From: Paenibacillus contaminans
Lineage (GTDB): Bacteria > Bacillota > Bacilli > Paenibacillales > NBRC-103111
Length of the DNA: 64,000 nucleotides
Assembly (NCBI RefSeq): GCF_003285015.1
Contig: NZ_QMFB01000006.1
Location: 186,001-250,000 of the forward strand
Direction of reading: 5' to 3'
A model generated the notes under the pieces. It did no database searches. It had not been told where the DNA came from and saw nothing but the letters and a program-made list of their open reading frames with translations. Shown one piece after another: positions 1 to 9,166 of the stretch; position 1 is the first letter of the stretch, and every line of letters begins with the position of its first letter. Made by a program: the position numbers and the translations under genes.

Positions 1-148
1 GCCGGAACAAGGACGTGCCCAAACGCTTCTCGAGCAGACGGATTTGATGGCTGAGCGTAGGCTGACTGATGCCCAGTTTCTCCGCCGCCCTTGTGAAATG
101 CAATTCTTCGCATACCGCCAAAAAATAAGCCAAAAGCCTGAATTCCAT
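1..148 (-). CDS. LysR family transcriptional regulator, N-terminal part (cut by window start)
   Basis: Only the first 49 codons are present, read leftward from the ATG at 148. They encode a LysR-type winged helix-turn-helix: [12 protein letters not shown], then [18 protein letters not shown], then [12 protein letters not shown]. This is the classic DNA-binding block of the family; the effector-binding domain lies outside the window. The gene is divergent from ilvE, and LysR proteins often control the divergent neighbour, so branched-chain amino-acid metabolism is a possible target. That is inference from position only. Confidence 0.9.
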   Translation of the reverse strand, partial: MEFRLLAYFLAVCEELHFTRAAEKLGISQPTLSHQIRLLEKRLGTSLFR

Positions 149-163
149 ACGATCACTCCGATC

Positions 164-178
164 ATAGATGCTATCTAT
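164..178. promoter_or_regulatory. Candidate LysR-type operator (ATAG-N7-CTAT dyad)
   Basis: A perfect inverted repeat, ATAGAT-GCT-ATCTAT, lies 16 bp before the LysR start codon and about 95 bp before ilvE. It satisfies the T-N11-A rule of LysR boxes (T165 and A177). Its place in the divergent promoter region suggests autoregulation and possibly ilvE control. No binding data are available here. Confidence 0.45.
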
Positions 179-272
179 CATCGTAATCGATAATTAGGAA
201 TTGTTCAATCATTCACGCTTCGATATAGTCAGAATATTAAGTTATTCCAACGAACCAGGGAGCGAGTACAGG

Positions 273-1343
273 ATGACGATGTCGATTCGGATTGAAAAGA
301 GCGGCGCTTTGAAGCCCAAGCCCGATGAGGATAAGCTAGGGTTTGGCAGTTATTTTACGGATCATATGTTTTTGATGAACTACGATACGGATAAGGGCTG
401 GCATGATGCGCGTATCGTACCTTATGCGCCGCTGCAGTTCGATCCTGCGGCCATGGTTTTTCATTACGGCCAAGCGATCTTTGAAGGCTTGAAGGCGTTC
501 CGGACGAACGACGGGCGTATATTGCTGTTTCGTCCCGACAAAAATGCGCAGCGCTTCAATCGCTCATGCGAAAGGTTGTGCATGCCTGAAATTGATGAGG
601 AAACGTTCGTCGAAGCCATTCGCGCGATCGTTCGGGTCGAAGCGGACTGGGTGCCTGCAAAAGCCGGAGCGTCGCTTTATATTCGGCCTTTCATCATCGC
701 GACAGAGCCGGCGCTTGGCGTGCGTCCGTCCAAAAGCTATTTGTTTGCGGTAATTCTCTCGCCGGTCGGCAATTACTATGGCGAAGGTCTGAAGCCTGTC
801 AACATTCGCGTGGAATCCGACTTTGTCAGAGCGGTGCGGGGCGGAATCGGCAATGCCAAAACTGCCGCCAACTATGTAGGAGGCTTGAAGGCGCAGGAGA
901 TCGCAGCAGCCGACAATTGCGCGCAAGTGCTTTGGCTGGACGGGGTCGAGCGCAAATATATCGAAGAAGTCGGCAGCATGAACGTTTTTTTCAAAATTAA
1001 CGGGAAAGTGATTACCCCTGCGCTTAACGGCAGCATACTTGACGGCGTAACGAGACAGTCGGTTATTCGGCTGCTTGAGGAGTGGGGAATTCCGGTCGTC
1101 GAAGCCAAAATCGCCATCGACGACGTTCTGGCGGCCGTGAAAGACGGCACGTTGGAGGAAGCGTTCGGAACGGGAACCGCTGCAGTCATCTCCGCAGTCG
1201 GAGGCTTGCATGCAAACGGCTCGATGCACGTTATCAACCGGGGAGAAATCGGCGAGCTGACGAGCCGCTTGTACGATGCCATTACAGGCATCCAAGCTGG
1301 GAAGCTCGAGGACAGCTTGGGCTGGACCGTCGATTGCGGGTAA
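273..1343 (+). CDS. ilvE: Branched-chain amino acid aminotransferase
   Basis: PLP-dependent enzyme that interconverts leucine, isoleucine and valine with their 2-oxo acids using glutamate/2-oxoglutarate. The chosen start gives 356 residues, normal for the family, and follows an AGGGAG ribosome site. An in-frame ATG at 201 would add 24 unlikely residues. The Schiff-base lysine is K196 in GIGNAKTAANYVGG. Fold-type IV features include FHYGQAIFEGLKAF near residue 63 and EEVGSMNVFF near 235. It stands alone, divergent from the LysR gene, rather than in an ilv-leu operon. Confidence 0.93.
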   Translation: MTMSIRIEKSGALKPKPDEDKLGFGSYFTDHMFLMNYDTDKGWHDARIVPYAPLQFDPAAMVFHYGQAIFEGLKAFRTNDGRILLFRPDKNAQRFNRSCERLCMPEIDEETFVEAIRAIVRVEADWVPAKAGASLYIRPFIIATEPALGVRPSKSYLFAVILSPVGNYYGEGLKPVNIRVESDFVRAVRGGIGNAKTAANYVGGLKAQEIAAADNCAQVLWLDGVERKYIEEVGSMNVFFKINGKVITPALNGSILDGVTRQSVIRLLEEWGIPVVEAKIAIDDVLAAVKDGTLEEAFGTGTAAVISAVGGLHANGSMHVINRGEIGELTSRLYDAITGIQAGKLEDSLGWTVDCG

Positions 1344-1684
1344 TGCTCAGCACCGGTAAGGTCAAAAGCGGCCGGTAAAGCGATGACGCATCGCCGGATC
1401 GGCCGGCTGCTTGATGTTTACACTAGGAGCTGTCTCAAAAGTATTCATTTCGTAAGGGATAGCTAAAAGATCGAGAAGCGACACCTCCTCTTCCACTGCT
1501 AAGCGGACGACGAGTTTTTTAAAACGGGGCAGCGCCAAAAGTCCATTGACGACTTTTGGCGCTGCCCCTGTTCCTTTCGCGCTTCATATCGCTATTTTTG
1601 CAGCATGATTGCGAACCTTGGGGGTGACTTTTGCCAAAGATAGGAGTATTTTTATAAGACAGCAACTTAACAGGGAGGCGTCTC
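1344..1684. other. Intergenic region with insertion-sequence-like end and long hairpin
   Basis: No gene is seen in these 341 bases. A short motif at 1426-1440 (GGAGCTGTCTCAAAA) resembles the ends of the element-like stretch at 37473-37707, and a perfect 18-bp hairpin lies at 1526-1568. The combination looks like debris of a mobile element plus a terminator between ilvE and the exporter. Confidence 0.4.
1526..1568. terminator. Perfect 18-bp stem hairpin downstream of ilvE
   Basis: Bases 1526-1543 are perfectly complementary to 1551-1568, with a 7-base loop. The stem is GGGGCAGCGCC plus AAAAGTC. The T-tract after it is weak on the plus strand (TGTTCCTTT); on the minus strand the exit is GTTTTAAAAAA. 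It could end ilvE transcription, but a stem this long and GC-rich is also typical of element ends. Confidence 0.5.
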
Positions 1685-3436
1685 ATGCATTTTTTGCGCA
1701 AATACGCCCGAAGTCACGGCAAAATGTTCGGCGTAGCGGTTTGTTTTCTTACGTTCGAGGCTTTGTGCGATCTTATTCTGCCGACTTTGATGTCCACGAT
1801 AATCGATTCGGGAGTCGCAGAGAAAAAAATGGACGTCGTCCTGAGGCTCGGCGGTCTCATGGTGCTGATTACGGCGTTTGGCGCAGTCTCGGCGTCCCTC
1901 CGCAACGTTATTTCGAGCCGGGTGTCGCAAAAGTTCGGCGCGGAGCTTCGTTCGGACTTGTTCCGAAAAATCCAGTCGCTTTCGTTCGCCAATATCGACA
2001 AATTTGAAAGGGCTTCCCTCATTACGAGGCTGACCAATGACGTAACACAGGTGCAGAACTTCGTGAACGGGCTGATGCGCATTTTCGTCAAAGCTCCGCT
2101 TCTTTGCATCGGAAGCCTCATTATGGCCATTCGGCTAAATCCAGATTTGGCCGTCGTTCCGGCAATCGTCGTGCCTATCGTGGCTTTTCTCGTTTACTTG
2201 AACATGAAGGTTGGCTTTCCGCGGTTTATGCGGGTGCAGAAGGCGCTGGACAAAGTAAATGCGGTCATGCGCGAATATTTGTCCGGGGTACGCGTCGTGA
2301 AAGCTTTTAACCGCTTCGATTATGAAACGGACAAGTTTAACGAAACGAACGTCGAGTATCAGACTCGCTCGATTCAAGTGATGCGGGCGATGGCGGTATT
2401 CAATCCGGCGATTATGCTGACGGTTAATTTCGGCATTATAGCGGTTATTTGGCTCGGCGGCGTACGAGTAGCCGACGGTCAGATGCAAGTGGGGCATATT
2501 ATCGCATTCATCAATTATATGACGCAAATCTTATTTTCGCTGATGACCATTTCGATGGTGTTTAATATGTTCGTTCGCGCGCGGGCTTCGACTATGCGGA
2601 TCGGCGAAGTGTTCACAGAGGTCAACACGATGACTTGGAACGAAAATGAGCGCGATCCGGTGCCGCAATCTGGGAAGGGCAGGATCGACTTCGAGCAAGT
2701 GTCCTTTTCTTATGAGGGGGCTTCCGGTTCGCCCGTGCTCAAACATGTATCGCTTACCTGTTTGCCGGGCGAAACGGTCGGGATCATCGGCTCTACCGGC
2801 TCCGGCAAAAGCAGTCTTGTCTCGCTGATCCCGCGATTCTACGACGCCATTGAAGGCGCGGTGAAGGTGGATGACGTCGATGTCAGGCGGCTCGATCCGA
2901 AGCTGCTGCGCGACCGGATTGCGGTCGTCCCGCAAAAGACGGTGCTGTTTACCGGCACGGTGTCGGAAAATATTCGCTGGGGTAATGAACATGCGACACA
3001 GGAGGAGATCGCAGCTGCAGCCCGTATGGCCGAAGCGGACGGGTTTATCGCTTCGTTCCCCGAAGGCTACGAAACGAAGCTCGGGCAGAAAGGCGTGAAT
3101 CTTTCCGGCGGGCAAAAGCAGCGGATCTCGATAGCGCGCGCGCTTGTGCGAAAGCCGGATATTCTTATTTTGGACGATTGCACGAGCGCAGTCGACATGG
3201 CGACGGAAGCCAAAATCAAAGACGCGCTCAAACGGTATGCGAAGGGCGTAACTTGTCTCCTGATCGCACAGCGGATAACGTCGGTTATGGATGCGGATAA
3301 AATTGTCGTGCTGGACGACGGGGAAATAGTCGGTATCGGCAGTCATGATTCGCTGATGAGCCATTGCGCGGTTTACCGGGAAATTTACCAATCCCAAATC
3401 GGAAAGGAGATGCAGCCGCATGGCGAAGCCGACTGA
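1685..3436 (+). CDS. ABC exporter subunit with degenerate ATP site (heterodimer, first half)
   Basis: 583-residue half-transporter: six-helix membrane domain (about 1-310) then an ATPase domain. It is probably one half of a drug/lipid-type exporter like BmrC/BmrD or LmrCD. Walker A is GSTGSGKSS near 369 and the signature LSGGQKQR is intact. The Walker B catalytic glutamate is Asp (LILDDCTSAVD) and the switch histidine is Gln (LLIAQRITS). These are the marks of the subunit that builds the non-hydrolysing site of heterodimeric exporters. Start ATG follows AGGGAGG. It overlaps the next gene by 17 bp, so the two are translationally coupled. Confidence 0.92.
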   Translation: MHFLRKYARSHGKMFGVAVCFLTFEALCDLILPTLMSTIIDSGVAEKKMDVVLRLGGLMVLITAFGAVSASLRNVISSRVSQKFGAELRSDLFRKIQSLSFANIDKFERASLITRLTNDVTQVQNFVNGLMRIFVKAPLLCIGSLIMAIRLNPDLAVVPAIVVPIVAFLVYLNMKVGFPRFMRVQKALDKVNAVMREYLSGVRVVKAFNRFDYETDKFNETNVEYQTRSIQVMRAMAVFNPAIMLTVNFGIIAVIWLGGVRVADGQMQVGHIIAFINYMTQILFSLMTISMVFNMFVRARASTMRIGEVFTEVNTMTWNENERDPVPQSGKGRIDFEQVSFSYEGASGSPVLKHVSLTCLPGETVGIIGSTGSGKSSLVSLIPRFYDAIEGAVKVDDVDVRRLDPKLLRDRIAVVPQKTVLFTGTVSENIRWGNEHATQEEIAAAARMAEADGFIASFPEGYETKLGQKGVNLSGGQKQRISIARALVRKPDILILDDCTSAVDMATEAKIKDALKRYAKGVTCLLIAQRITSVMDADKIVVLDDGEIVGIGSHDSLMSHCAVYREIYQSQIGKEMQPHGEAD

Positions 3437-5327
3437 GCAGCCGGGTCAAGGGGGCGATACGAAAAGCCAAGGTGACGTCCCGATGATGGGCGGTCTCGGC
3501 AGGCCGGGTCAAGGCTTCGGCCATAGGGGCGGAAGAGGTCCTGTCGCGAAGCCGAAAAACTTCAAACGTACGCTGAAGCGCATCTGGTCTTATTTGGGCA
3601 AGGAACGAAAGCTGTTATCGTTCACGTTCGTCATTATTTTAATCAGCTCGGCACTGTCGTTGACGGGCCCTTATTTGATCGGCGTAGCCATCGATTCGAT
3701 GACGGCCTCGGGCGGAACGGTCGATTTCCGGCTGCTCGATTTTATGCTGATCGCGCTTGCGGCAGCCTATATAACCGACGGCGGACTTACGTTTTTGCAA
3801 GGCATTATGATGGCCGGACTTTCGCAGCGCGTCGTGACGAATTTACGAAGGACGCTTTTTGCCAAGCTGCAGAAGCTGCCGCTTGCTTATTTCGATTCGC
3901 GGCCGCACGGGGAAGTCATGAGCAGGCTGTCGAACGATATCGACAATGTCAGCAACACCATTTCGCAATCGACGCTTCAATTGATGTCAGGCTCCATCGC
4001 GATCGTCGGCTCGCTTGTGATGATGCTGGTTCTGAGCCCGCTGCTGACGCTGGCCGCCCTTATTACCGTGCCGCTCGTATATTTGCTCGCTCGCACCGTT
4101 ACGAAGAAAACGAGCGTTATGTTCAAGGAGCAGCAAGCGCAGCTGGGCAAATTGAACGGACATATCGAGGAGACGATATCCGGTCTGCAGATGGTCAAAG
4201 CGTTCAATCACGAGGACAAATCGATTCAAGAGTTCGAAGCGGTCAACGGCAAGCTGTACGAGGTCGGGCTCAAGGCGCAAATATGGTCCGGCTTCATGAT
4301 GCCGCTGCTCAGCGTCATCAACAATATCGGGTTCGCGGCAGTCGCGATTGTCGGCGGCGTGCTGGCTGTGAAGGGGCATATAACGGTCGGCGTTATCGCC
4401 AGCTTTCTCAGCTACTCCAGACAGTTCGTCCGTCCGCTGAACGATTTGGCGAGTACGTTCAATCTTCTGCAATCCGGCGTAGCCGGCGCCGAAAGGGCGT
4501 TCGAGGTGCTCGACGAAGAAGAGGAGAAGAAGGACGACAAGGACGCTCTGGAGCTTATAAATCCTAAGGGGCATGTGGAGTTCGACAATGTCAGCTTCGG
4601 CTACCGTCCGGATTTGCCCATTCTGAAAAACATCAGCTTCGAAACGACCGCGGGAAGCAGTCTGGCGCTTGTAGGGCCTACCGGAGCGGGGAAAACGACG
4701 ATCGTCAACCTGCTCACCCGATTTTACGATACGACGGGCGGGACGATCCGGATCGACGGCAAAGATATTAGAAAGTATTCAAGAGACAGTCTGCGCAGAT
4801 GCTTCGGCATCGTGCTGCAGGATACGTATCTTTTTTCGGGAACGATTAAGGAAAATATTAAATACGGGAGGCCGGACGCAACCGATCGGGAAGTGAAGGA
4901 AGCGGCTGTTTTGGCCAATGCCGACGTATTCATCATGCGGCTTCCCGGCGGCTACGATACCGTTCTGTCCGAGAACGGCGGCAATTTGAGCCAAGGACAG
5001 AGGCAGCTGCTTGCGATTGCGCGGGTCATACTCGCCAAGCCGTCGATTTTGATTCTCGATGAAGCGACCAGCAGCATCGATACCAGAACCGAGCTGCACA
5101 TCCAAGATGCGCTGCTGAACATCATGCAAGGGCGCACCAGCTTCATTATCGCCCACCGGCTGAATACGATCCGCGATGCGGATACGATTATGGTCATCGA
5201 CCGCGGCGAAATTGCGGAGCAGGGCAGTCATCAAGCATTGATGAATAAAGAAGGAACCTACTCGCGAATGTTTGCCAATCAATTCAAAAATATCGCAGGC
5301 ACCGAAGGGGCGGGAGAAAACGCTTGA
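3420..5327 (+). CDS. ABC exporter subunit with catalytic ATP site (heterodimer, second half)
   Basis: 635-residue half-transporter partner of the preceding gene. The first 55 residues are Gly/Gln/Arg-rich and hydrophilic, then come six membrane helices (about 60-350). The ATPase domain has Walker A GPTGAGKTT near 419, canonical Walker B with glutamate (LILDEATSSID near 543) and switch histidine (FIIAHRLNT). Its signature is LSQGQ instead of LSGGQ. In a head-to-tail dimer this odd signature would face the degenerate Walker site of the first subunit, so both defects fall in the same composite site. RBS GGAG precedes the ATG at 3420. Confidence 0.92.
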   Translation: MAKPTEQPGQGGDTKSQGDVPMMGGLGRPGQGFGHRGGRGPVAKPKNFKRTLKRIWSYLGKERKLLSFTFVIILISSALSLTGPYLIGVAIDSMTASGGTVDFRLLDFMLIALAAAYITDGGLTFLQGIMMAGLSQRVVTNLRRTLFAKLQKLPLAYFDSRPHGEVMSRLSNDIDNVSNTISQSTLQLMSGSIAIVGSLVMMLVLSPLLTLAALITVPLVYLLARTVTKKTSVMFKEQQAQLGKLNGHIEETISGLQMVKAFNHEDKSIQEFEAVNGKLYEVGLKAQIWSGFMMPLLSVINNIGFAAVAIVGGVLAVKGHITVGVIASFLSYSRQFVRPLNDLASTFNLLQSGVAGAERAFEVLDEEEEKKDDKDALELINPKGHVEFDNVSFGYRPDLPILKNISFETTAGSSLALVGPTGAGKTTIVNLLTRFYDTTGGTIRIDGKDIRKYSRDSLRRCFGIVLQDTYLFSGTIKENIKYGRPDATDREVKEAAVLANADVFIMRLPGGYDTVLSENGGNLSQGQRQLLAIARVILAKPSILILDEATSSIDTRTELHIQDALLNIMQGRTSFIIAHRLNTIRDADTIMVIDRGEIAEQGSHQALMNKEGTYSRMFANQFKNIAGTEGAGENA

Positions 5328-5398
5328 CGTCCGGTACGGACGACGCATAAGGCTCCCGACTGCGCCCCCTCACCGTTCATTCAAGGGGAAAATTCGAC

Positions 5399-5440
5399 AA
5401 AGACCCGGCGAATATTGATTCGCTCGGGTCTTTGTTTGCT
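5399..5440 (+). terminator. Intrinsic terminator after the ABC exporter pair
   Basis: AAAGACCCG (5399-5407) pairs with CGGGTCTTT (5425-5433), with an additional inner stem CGAAT/ATTCG. It is followed by a T-rich run. It lies between the exporter operon and the convergent ParB-like gene, so it may serve both strands. Confidence 0.8.
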
Positions 5441-5484
5441 TGATAGCAAGGTGGCGGAATGTTTTTGGGCGGCGCGTAGACGAA

Positions 5485-6513
5485 TTATTCGTCCGTACCG
5501 GACGGAACGGCTGCAGCCGCATCTTTGATTTGCTTCCATTCGGCCAAATGTTTTTCGAGGTTTTCGATCAAGGTGTCGACTTCGGTCAGGAAGACCGCTT
5601 TATCGACAGGTTTGATAGCTTGATGCGATAGAATCGCGTCCTCCGTCAAGGGACTATAAGCGGGCAGGGAGGCAAGCAGCTGCTGCAGCTCCGTTTCGAT
5701 AACGGTAACCGAAGGTTGTTCCGCAGCTACCTTTTTGTCGGGCTTGGCCGGCTTTACGCTCTTGGCGGGTGCGGGCTTCGATTCCGCGGGCTTCGCTCTT
5801 TCCGCTTTGTTATGCTCGAACACGGACCATGTTTCAAGGAGCTCGCGGCCGGATTTATACAGCAGCTTGTCTTTGGTGCCGGCTGAAATATCTTTATCTT
5901 TAAACAAGCGGGCGATTTTTTTGACGTCGCTTACGGGCAGTTCGTCTCTGGCAACGATCAGGGCCAGCGGATCGCGGTGCTCAAGCTGCAGATCCTTAAG
6001 GGGGAGCAGCTGGTCTTCCGTCAGCTTGTCTTTCTTGATCTCGGTGCCGGCTACGATCAGTTTTTTGACGGCATTGCCGAATTTTAAAAGCTCGCATTTG
6101 TTCTTGATGTAGGATTCGGGCTTGCCGAGCTTGCTTGAAAGAAATTTGGTCGAGCAGCTGAATCTCTTATCGGTCAGCATCTTGTTGAAAGCCTCCGCCT
6201 CTTCGATCGGCGAAAAACCTTCCCTCGTCAAATTTTCGGCAATCTGCTCCAAGTAAATTTCCGTTTCATCCGTCACGTCGGATACGATGCAGGGGATCGT
6301 TCGGCGGCCCAATGTTTTGCAGGCTTTGTACCGGCGGTTTCCGTAAATGATTTTATACCGGCCGTTTTTTGTCGTTCTTACCTTGATCGGCGAGAGCAGG
6401 CCGAGCTCTTCGATGCTCTTCATGAGCTCCTGCAGCGCTTCTTCGTCGAATTGATATCTGGGCTGATCCGTATCTTCATCAATTAATTCCGTTAAAATGT
6501 CGATAATGTCCAT
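5485..6513 (-). CDS. ParB/Spo0J-like protein, orphan (no ParA partner)
   Basis: 342 residues, ATG after AGGAG. The N-terminal ParB/sulfiredoxin-fold CTPase domain is clear: QPRYQFDEEALQELMKSI, GRYKIIYGNRRYKA (nucleotide-binding loop, about 48-61) and ENLTREGFSPIEEAEAF (about 94-110). A helical DNA-binding middle with a possible HTH follows (SSKLGKPESYIKNKCELLKF). Then come a Lys/Pro/Ala-rich linker near 245-275 and an acidic C-terminal helix. No ParA gene is adjacent and the surroundings are not an origin region. It resembles ParB-like regulators of the Noc/YyaA type or a plasmid-derived paralogue. The function is unknown. Confidence 0.85.
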   Translation of the reverse strand: MDIIDILTELIDEDTDQPRYQFDEEALQELMKSIEELGLLSPIKVRTTKNGRYKIIYGNRRYKACKTLGRRTIPCIVSDVTDETEIYLEQIAENLTREGFSPIEEAEAFNKMLTDKRFSCSTKFLSSKLGKPESYIKNKCELLKFGNAVKKLIVAGTEIKKDKLTEDQLLPLKDLQLEHRDPLALIVARDELPVSDVKKIARLFKDKDISAGTKDKLLYKSGRELLETWSVFEHNKAERAKPAESKPAPAKSVKPAKPDKKVAAEQPSVTVIETELQQLLASLPAYSPLTEDAILSHQAIKPVDKAVFLTEVDTLIENLEKHLAEWKQIKDAAAAVPSGTDE

Positions 6514-6781
6514 TTGAATTCTCCTATCTTCGATTCAGTCGGCGCCGTTCCCGGCGAGGCGTACACATTCTCTTATTATATAACACTGTTCCTGCCGAGG
6601 AAATGATAGAGCTGTCGTTTATCGGCGAAAGAGCCTTTCGTTTATAAATGAGCTGCCGCTTTGCGAAACTCCGACTATATTACCGTTAATTAGAAACATT
6701 TGGAGGAAATCAAACGTTTAAACAGCATATAAGGGATCGTTCAAACCTTTCGCGCCGGACGTTTTACTAGGAGGATAAAGA

Positions 6782-7954
6782 ATGGTACCGAATTCGCTTC
6801 GCCATAAAGTACGACGTTTGAACGCTTGGATGAGCGTTGGATTTCTCGCGATAAGCCTGTCGGCCTGCGATTATCAGGCGGACACAGCAAAGCCGAAGGA
6901 TAGCGAAAGCCGTATAAACGATACCGTCGGATGGGCAAAAACGGCTCAAATCGGCAGATTTGAAGGTGTGAGAGGGTTGGAGTGGGTTTCGGAGCAGGAA
7001 ATCGGCTTCAGCAGGACGGTGAAAGCCGAAGAATCGCGCGGCCGATACGAAACGACCCGTGGCGTCCTATCGATCCGGAATGGCGAAATCCGCGATACGC
7101 AGCCATGGGGTTGGAACGATACGAGATTCGTTTCGCCGGACGGAAAACATGCGTACACCGTCCTTCGCCGTTCGGAAGGCGAAAATCTGTATGCCAAGCA
7201 TGTCATAGAGGAGCTCGCCACCGGCCGGAACGTATCGGTTTCTGCGGAAAACGTTGCCGGTACAGGACTATGGTTGGATAACGAATCATACTTGCTGATT
7301 CCCGGTATTGGCGAGGGCCCGGCACAAAAGATCGGCTTGAACGGTACGGCGACACCGCTGCCGGCGCTCAGCGAAAAAATCCTGCAAAATCCGGAAAAGT
7401 TCCAGAGCAGCGGACATTTTAGAAAAGCGGGGGATCGCATCTATTATCTGGAGCGTAATGGCCCGGGTACTGTGCATCGTTTAAACTATTTTTCAATCAA
7501 AGACCTCGAACAGCCTGTCGTCACAAGCGTCGACATGGATGATGACGTTACACGATACGAAATCTCGCCGGACGGAAATAAAATAGCGATCGTGAAGTTC
7601 GTGAGTTCGAACGGGAATTCGGAGTATGAACTGGTATTAGCGGATCGCGACGGGGCGGAAGCGGCCGGCGGCCCCATTTGGAAGAGCCGCTCCTTATTCG
7701 AATTATCCTGGTCGCCGGACAGCTCGAAGCTTGCTTTAAGCGGCAGAAGCGCTCCGGATTCCGCGGATCGAACCATGATCGTTGACGTTGCAGCAGGCGG
7801 TATCGAACAAGCTTTCGAGTGCAAGCGAAGCACAGTTCCTGCCTTATGGAGTCCAAGCGGAAACAAGCTGATGATAACGGCGGATGAAGGTGAAACAGGT
7901 ATCGAAGCTTTTCCGGTCGTGCACATTATTCGTTTGGAGCAGGATAAAAGATGA
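6782..7954 (+). CDS. Lipoprotein with TolB/WD40-like beta-propeller repeats, function unknown
   Basis: 390 residues, ATG after AGGAGG. The N-terminus is a lipoprotein signal: basic RHKVRRLN, a hydrophobic stretch, then the lipobox LSAC with the cysteine at 29. The mature part carries repeated propeller-like blades: RYEISPDGNKIAIVKF, LSWSPDSSKLALSG and ALWSPSGNKLMITAD. It would sit on the outer face of the membrane. No catalytic motif or defining family feature was seen, and neighbours do not suggest a pathway. It ends convergently with the AraC gene that follows. Confidence 0.75.
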   Translation: MVPNSLRHKVRRLNAWMSVGFLAISLSACDYQADTAKPKDSESRINDTVGWAKTAQIGRFEGVRGLEWVSEQEIGFSRTVKAEESRGRYETTRGVLSIRNGEIRDTQPWGWNDTRFVSPDGKHAYTVLRRSEGENLYAKHVIEELATGRNVSVSAENVAGTGLWLDNESYLLIPGIGEGPAQKIGLNGTATPLPALSEKILQNPEKFQSSGHFRKAGDRIYYLERNGPGTVHRLNYFSIKDLEQPVVTSVDMDDDVTRYEISPDGNKIAIVKFVSSNGNSEYELVLADRDGAEAAGGPIWKSRSLFELSWSPDSSKLALSGRSAPDSADRTMIVDVAAGGIEQAFECKRSTVPALWSPSGNKLMITADEGETGIEAFPVVHIIRLEQDKR

Positions 7955-8092
7955 GCATTGATAAAGGGGCATTACTGCCGTAGATGCCCGACTCACTGCT
8001 CTTGCAGGGCTGTACGTGCGTCGTGCCGCATACTGTTGTTAAACGTCCGGAGCTGCGCCACGCTGCTACCCTTCGTTTTAGCGCATACCGCT

Positions 8093-8977
8093 TTATGTTC
8101 GGTTCGTCTGCAAAACTTGTTTTCGCTGTTTCCGGTAAGCGCCCGGCGTTATTCCGACAATCCGCTTGAACACGCGGCAAAATGATTGCGTGTCGCGGTA
8201 TCCGACCGTTTCGGCGACGGCGCTTATTTTATGGCGGGTGCACTGCAGCAGCTCGCAGCTCGTCCGGATCCGCGCATGCTGCACGTATTCGTGGAACGGT
8301 TGTCCCGTCCGCTGCTTGAACAAGCGAAAAAAATGCCGCTCGCTCATCCGGCAGCGCTCCGCCATGCTTCGAACGGTCAGCTCTTCCTCCGCATGACGGC
8401 TGACGTACTCGACGGCTTGGCCGATCGGGTCGCTCTCCTCGAAATCCGCCGATTCGGGCGGCCGGATTGCTTTGCGCGACAGCTGAACGAGCAACTGCAG
8501 CAGCAGGGCGAACAGGACGGCTGATGAGCCGGGACGCCTTGCCGTATACTCGTTGAACATGGATTGAAAAAGGGGCTCAAGGGCAAGCTCGCGGTCTATG
8601 ACGCTATTAACGGTCTCATAAGGCTCCTGCTTCGGACGGAGCAGACTCCTTAGATCGATGTCCTCGATATGCTCGCCCAATTGCTCGATCGCAGCTTCCG
8701 GAAACAGGCAGTTGTAGACGACAAGCTTCTGTCCGGGGCTGGCGGAATACGGCCGGAACACATGCGGCACGCCGATCGGCAGCACAAAAAGCTCCCCCTT
8801 CGAGACGGGGACTACCTGTTCGCCGATGTGATGGTAGCCCTTGCCTTCCGAGACATATGTAATCTCGATAAAATCATGGGCATGGTACCAGGATTGAAAG
8901 CTTTCCTCAATCCGATTGACGAAAATTCGTCTGCCGTCCCGGAAAAAGTCCGTTCCCCGCAATGTTCGCTCCACCAT
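8093..8977 (-). CDS. AraC family transcriptional regulator (probable rhamnoside response)
   Basis: 294 residues. The N-terminal cupin-like sensor includes WYHAHDFIEITYVSEGKGYHHIGE and GELFVLPIGVPHVFRPY. The C-terminal double helix-turn-helix covers about 195-290, with the signature AVAETVGYRDTQSFCRVFKR and the ending GITPGAYRKQ. Start ATG is preceded by GAGGT. It is divergent from the GH78 rhamnosidase gene with 189 bp between, so it probably activates that gene in response to rhamnose or a rhamnoside. That assignment is inferred from position. Confidence 0.9.
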   Translation of the reverse strand: MVERTLRGTDFFRDGRRIFVNRIEESFQSWYHAHDFIEITYVSEGKGYHHIGEQVVPVSKGELFVLPIGVPHVFRPYSASPGQKLVVYNCLFPEAAIEQLGEHIEDIDLRSLLRPKQEPYETVNSVIDRELALEPLFQSMFNEYTARRPGSSAVLFALLLQLLVQLSRKAIRPPESADFEESDPIGQAVEYVSRHAEEELTVRSMAERCRMSERHFFRLFKQRTGQPFHEYVQHARIRTSCELLQCTRHKISAVAETVGYRDTQSFCRVFKRIVGITPGAYRKQRKQVLQTNRT

Positions 8978-9035
8978 AATACCTCACGGTCAATCGGAAT
9001 GATTGAAGGATCTGTCGCATTTTTAAGATAAAATC

Positions 9036-9064
9036 ATTGTCATATATGCCTTGTATTATTGTCA
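9036..9064. promoter_or_regulatory. Candidate AraC-type direct-repeat site before the rhamnosidase gene
   Basis: ATTGTCA occurs at 9036-9042 and again at 9058-9064, a 22-bp period that places both copies on one face of the helix, as common for AraC-family half-sites. It lies midway between the divergent AraC and GH78 genes. The motif is short, so chance is possible. Confidence 0.35.
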
Positions 9065-9166
9065 AGAACAGCCGTGTTTTATCTCCCGATTTCTCAGTAC
9101 ACTGGAAGCAATCCGAAAGCTATTCCGCTGTACGGCGGCTAACAAACGATAAGGGAGAGAAGCTTG

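Noticed and set aside
7955..8092. Small gene between the lipoprotein and AraC genes
   Set aside because: Open frames there lack ribosome sites and have no recognisable protein features.
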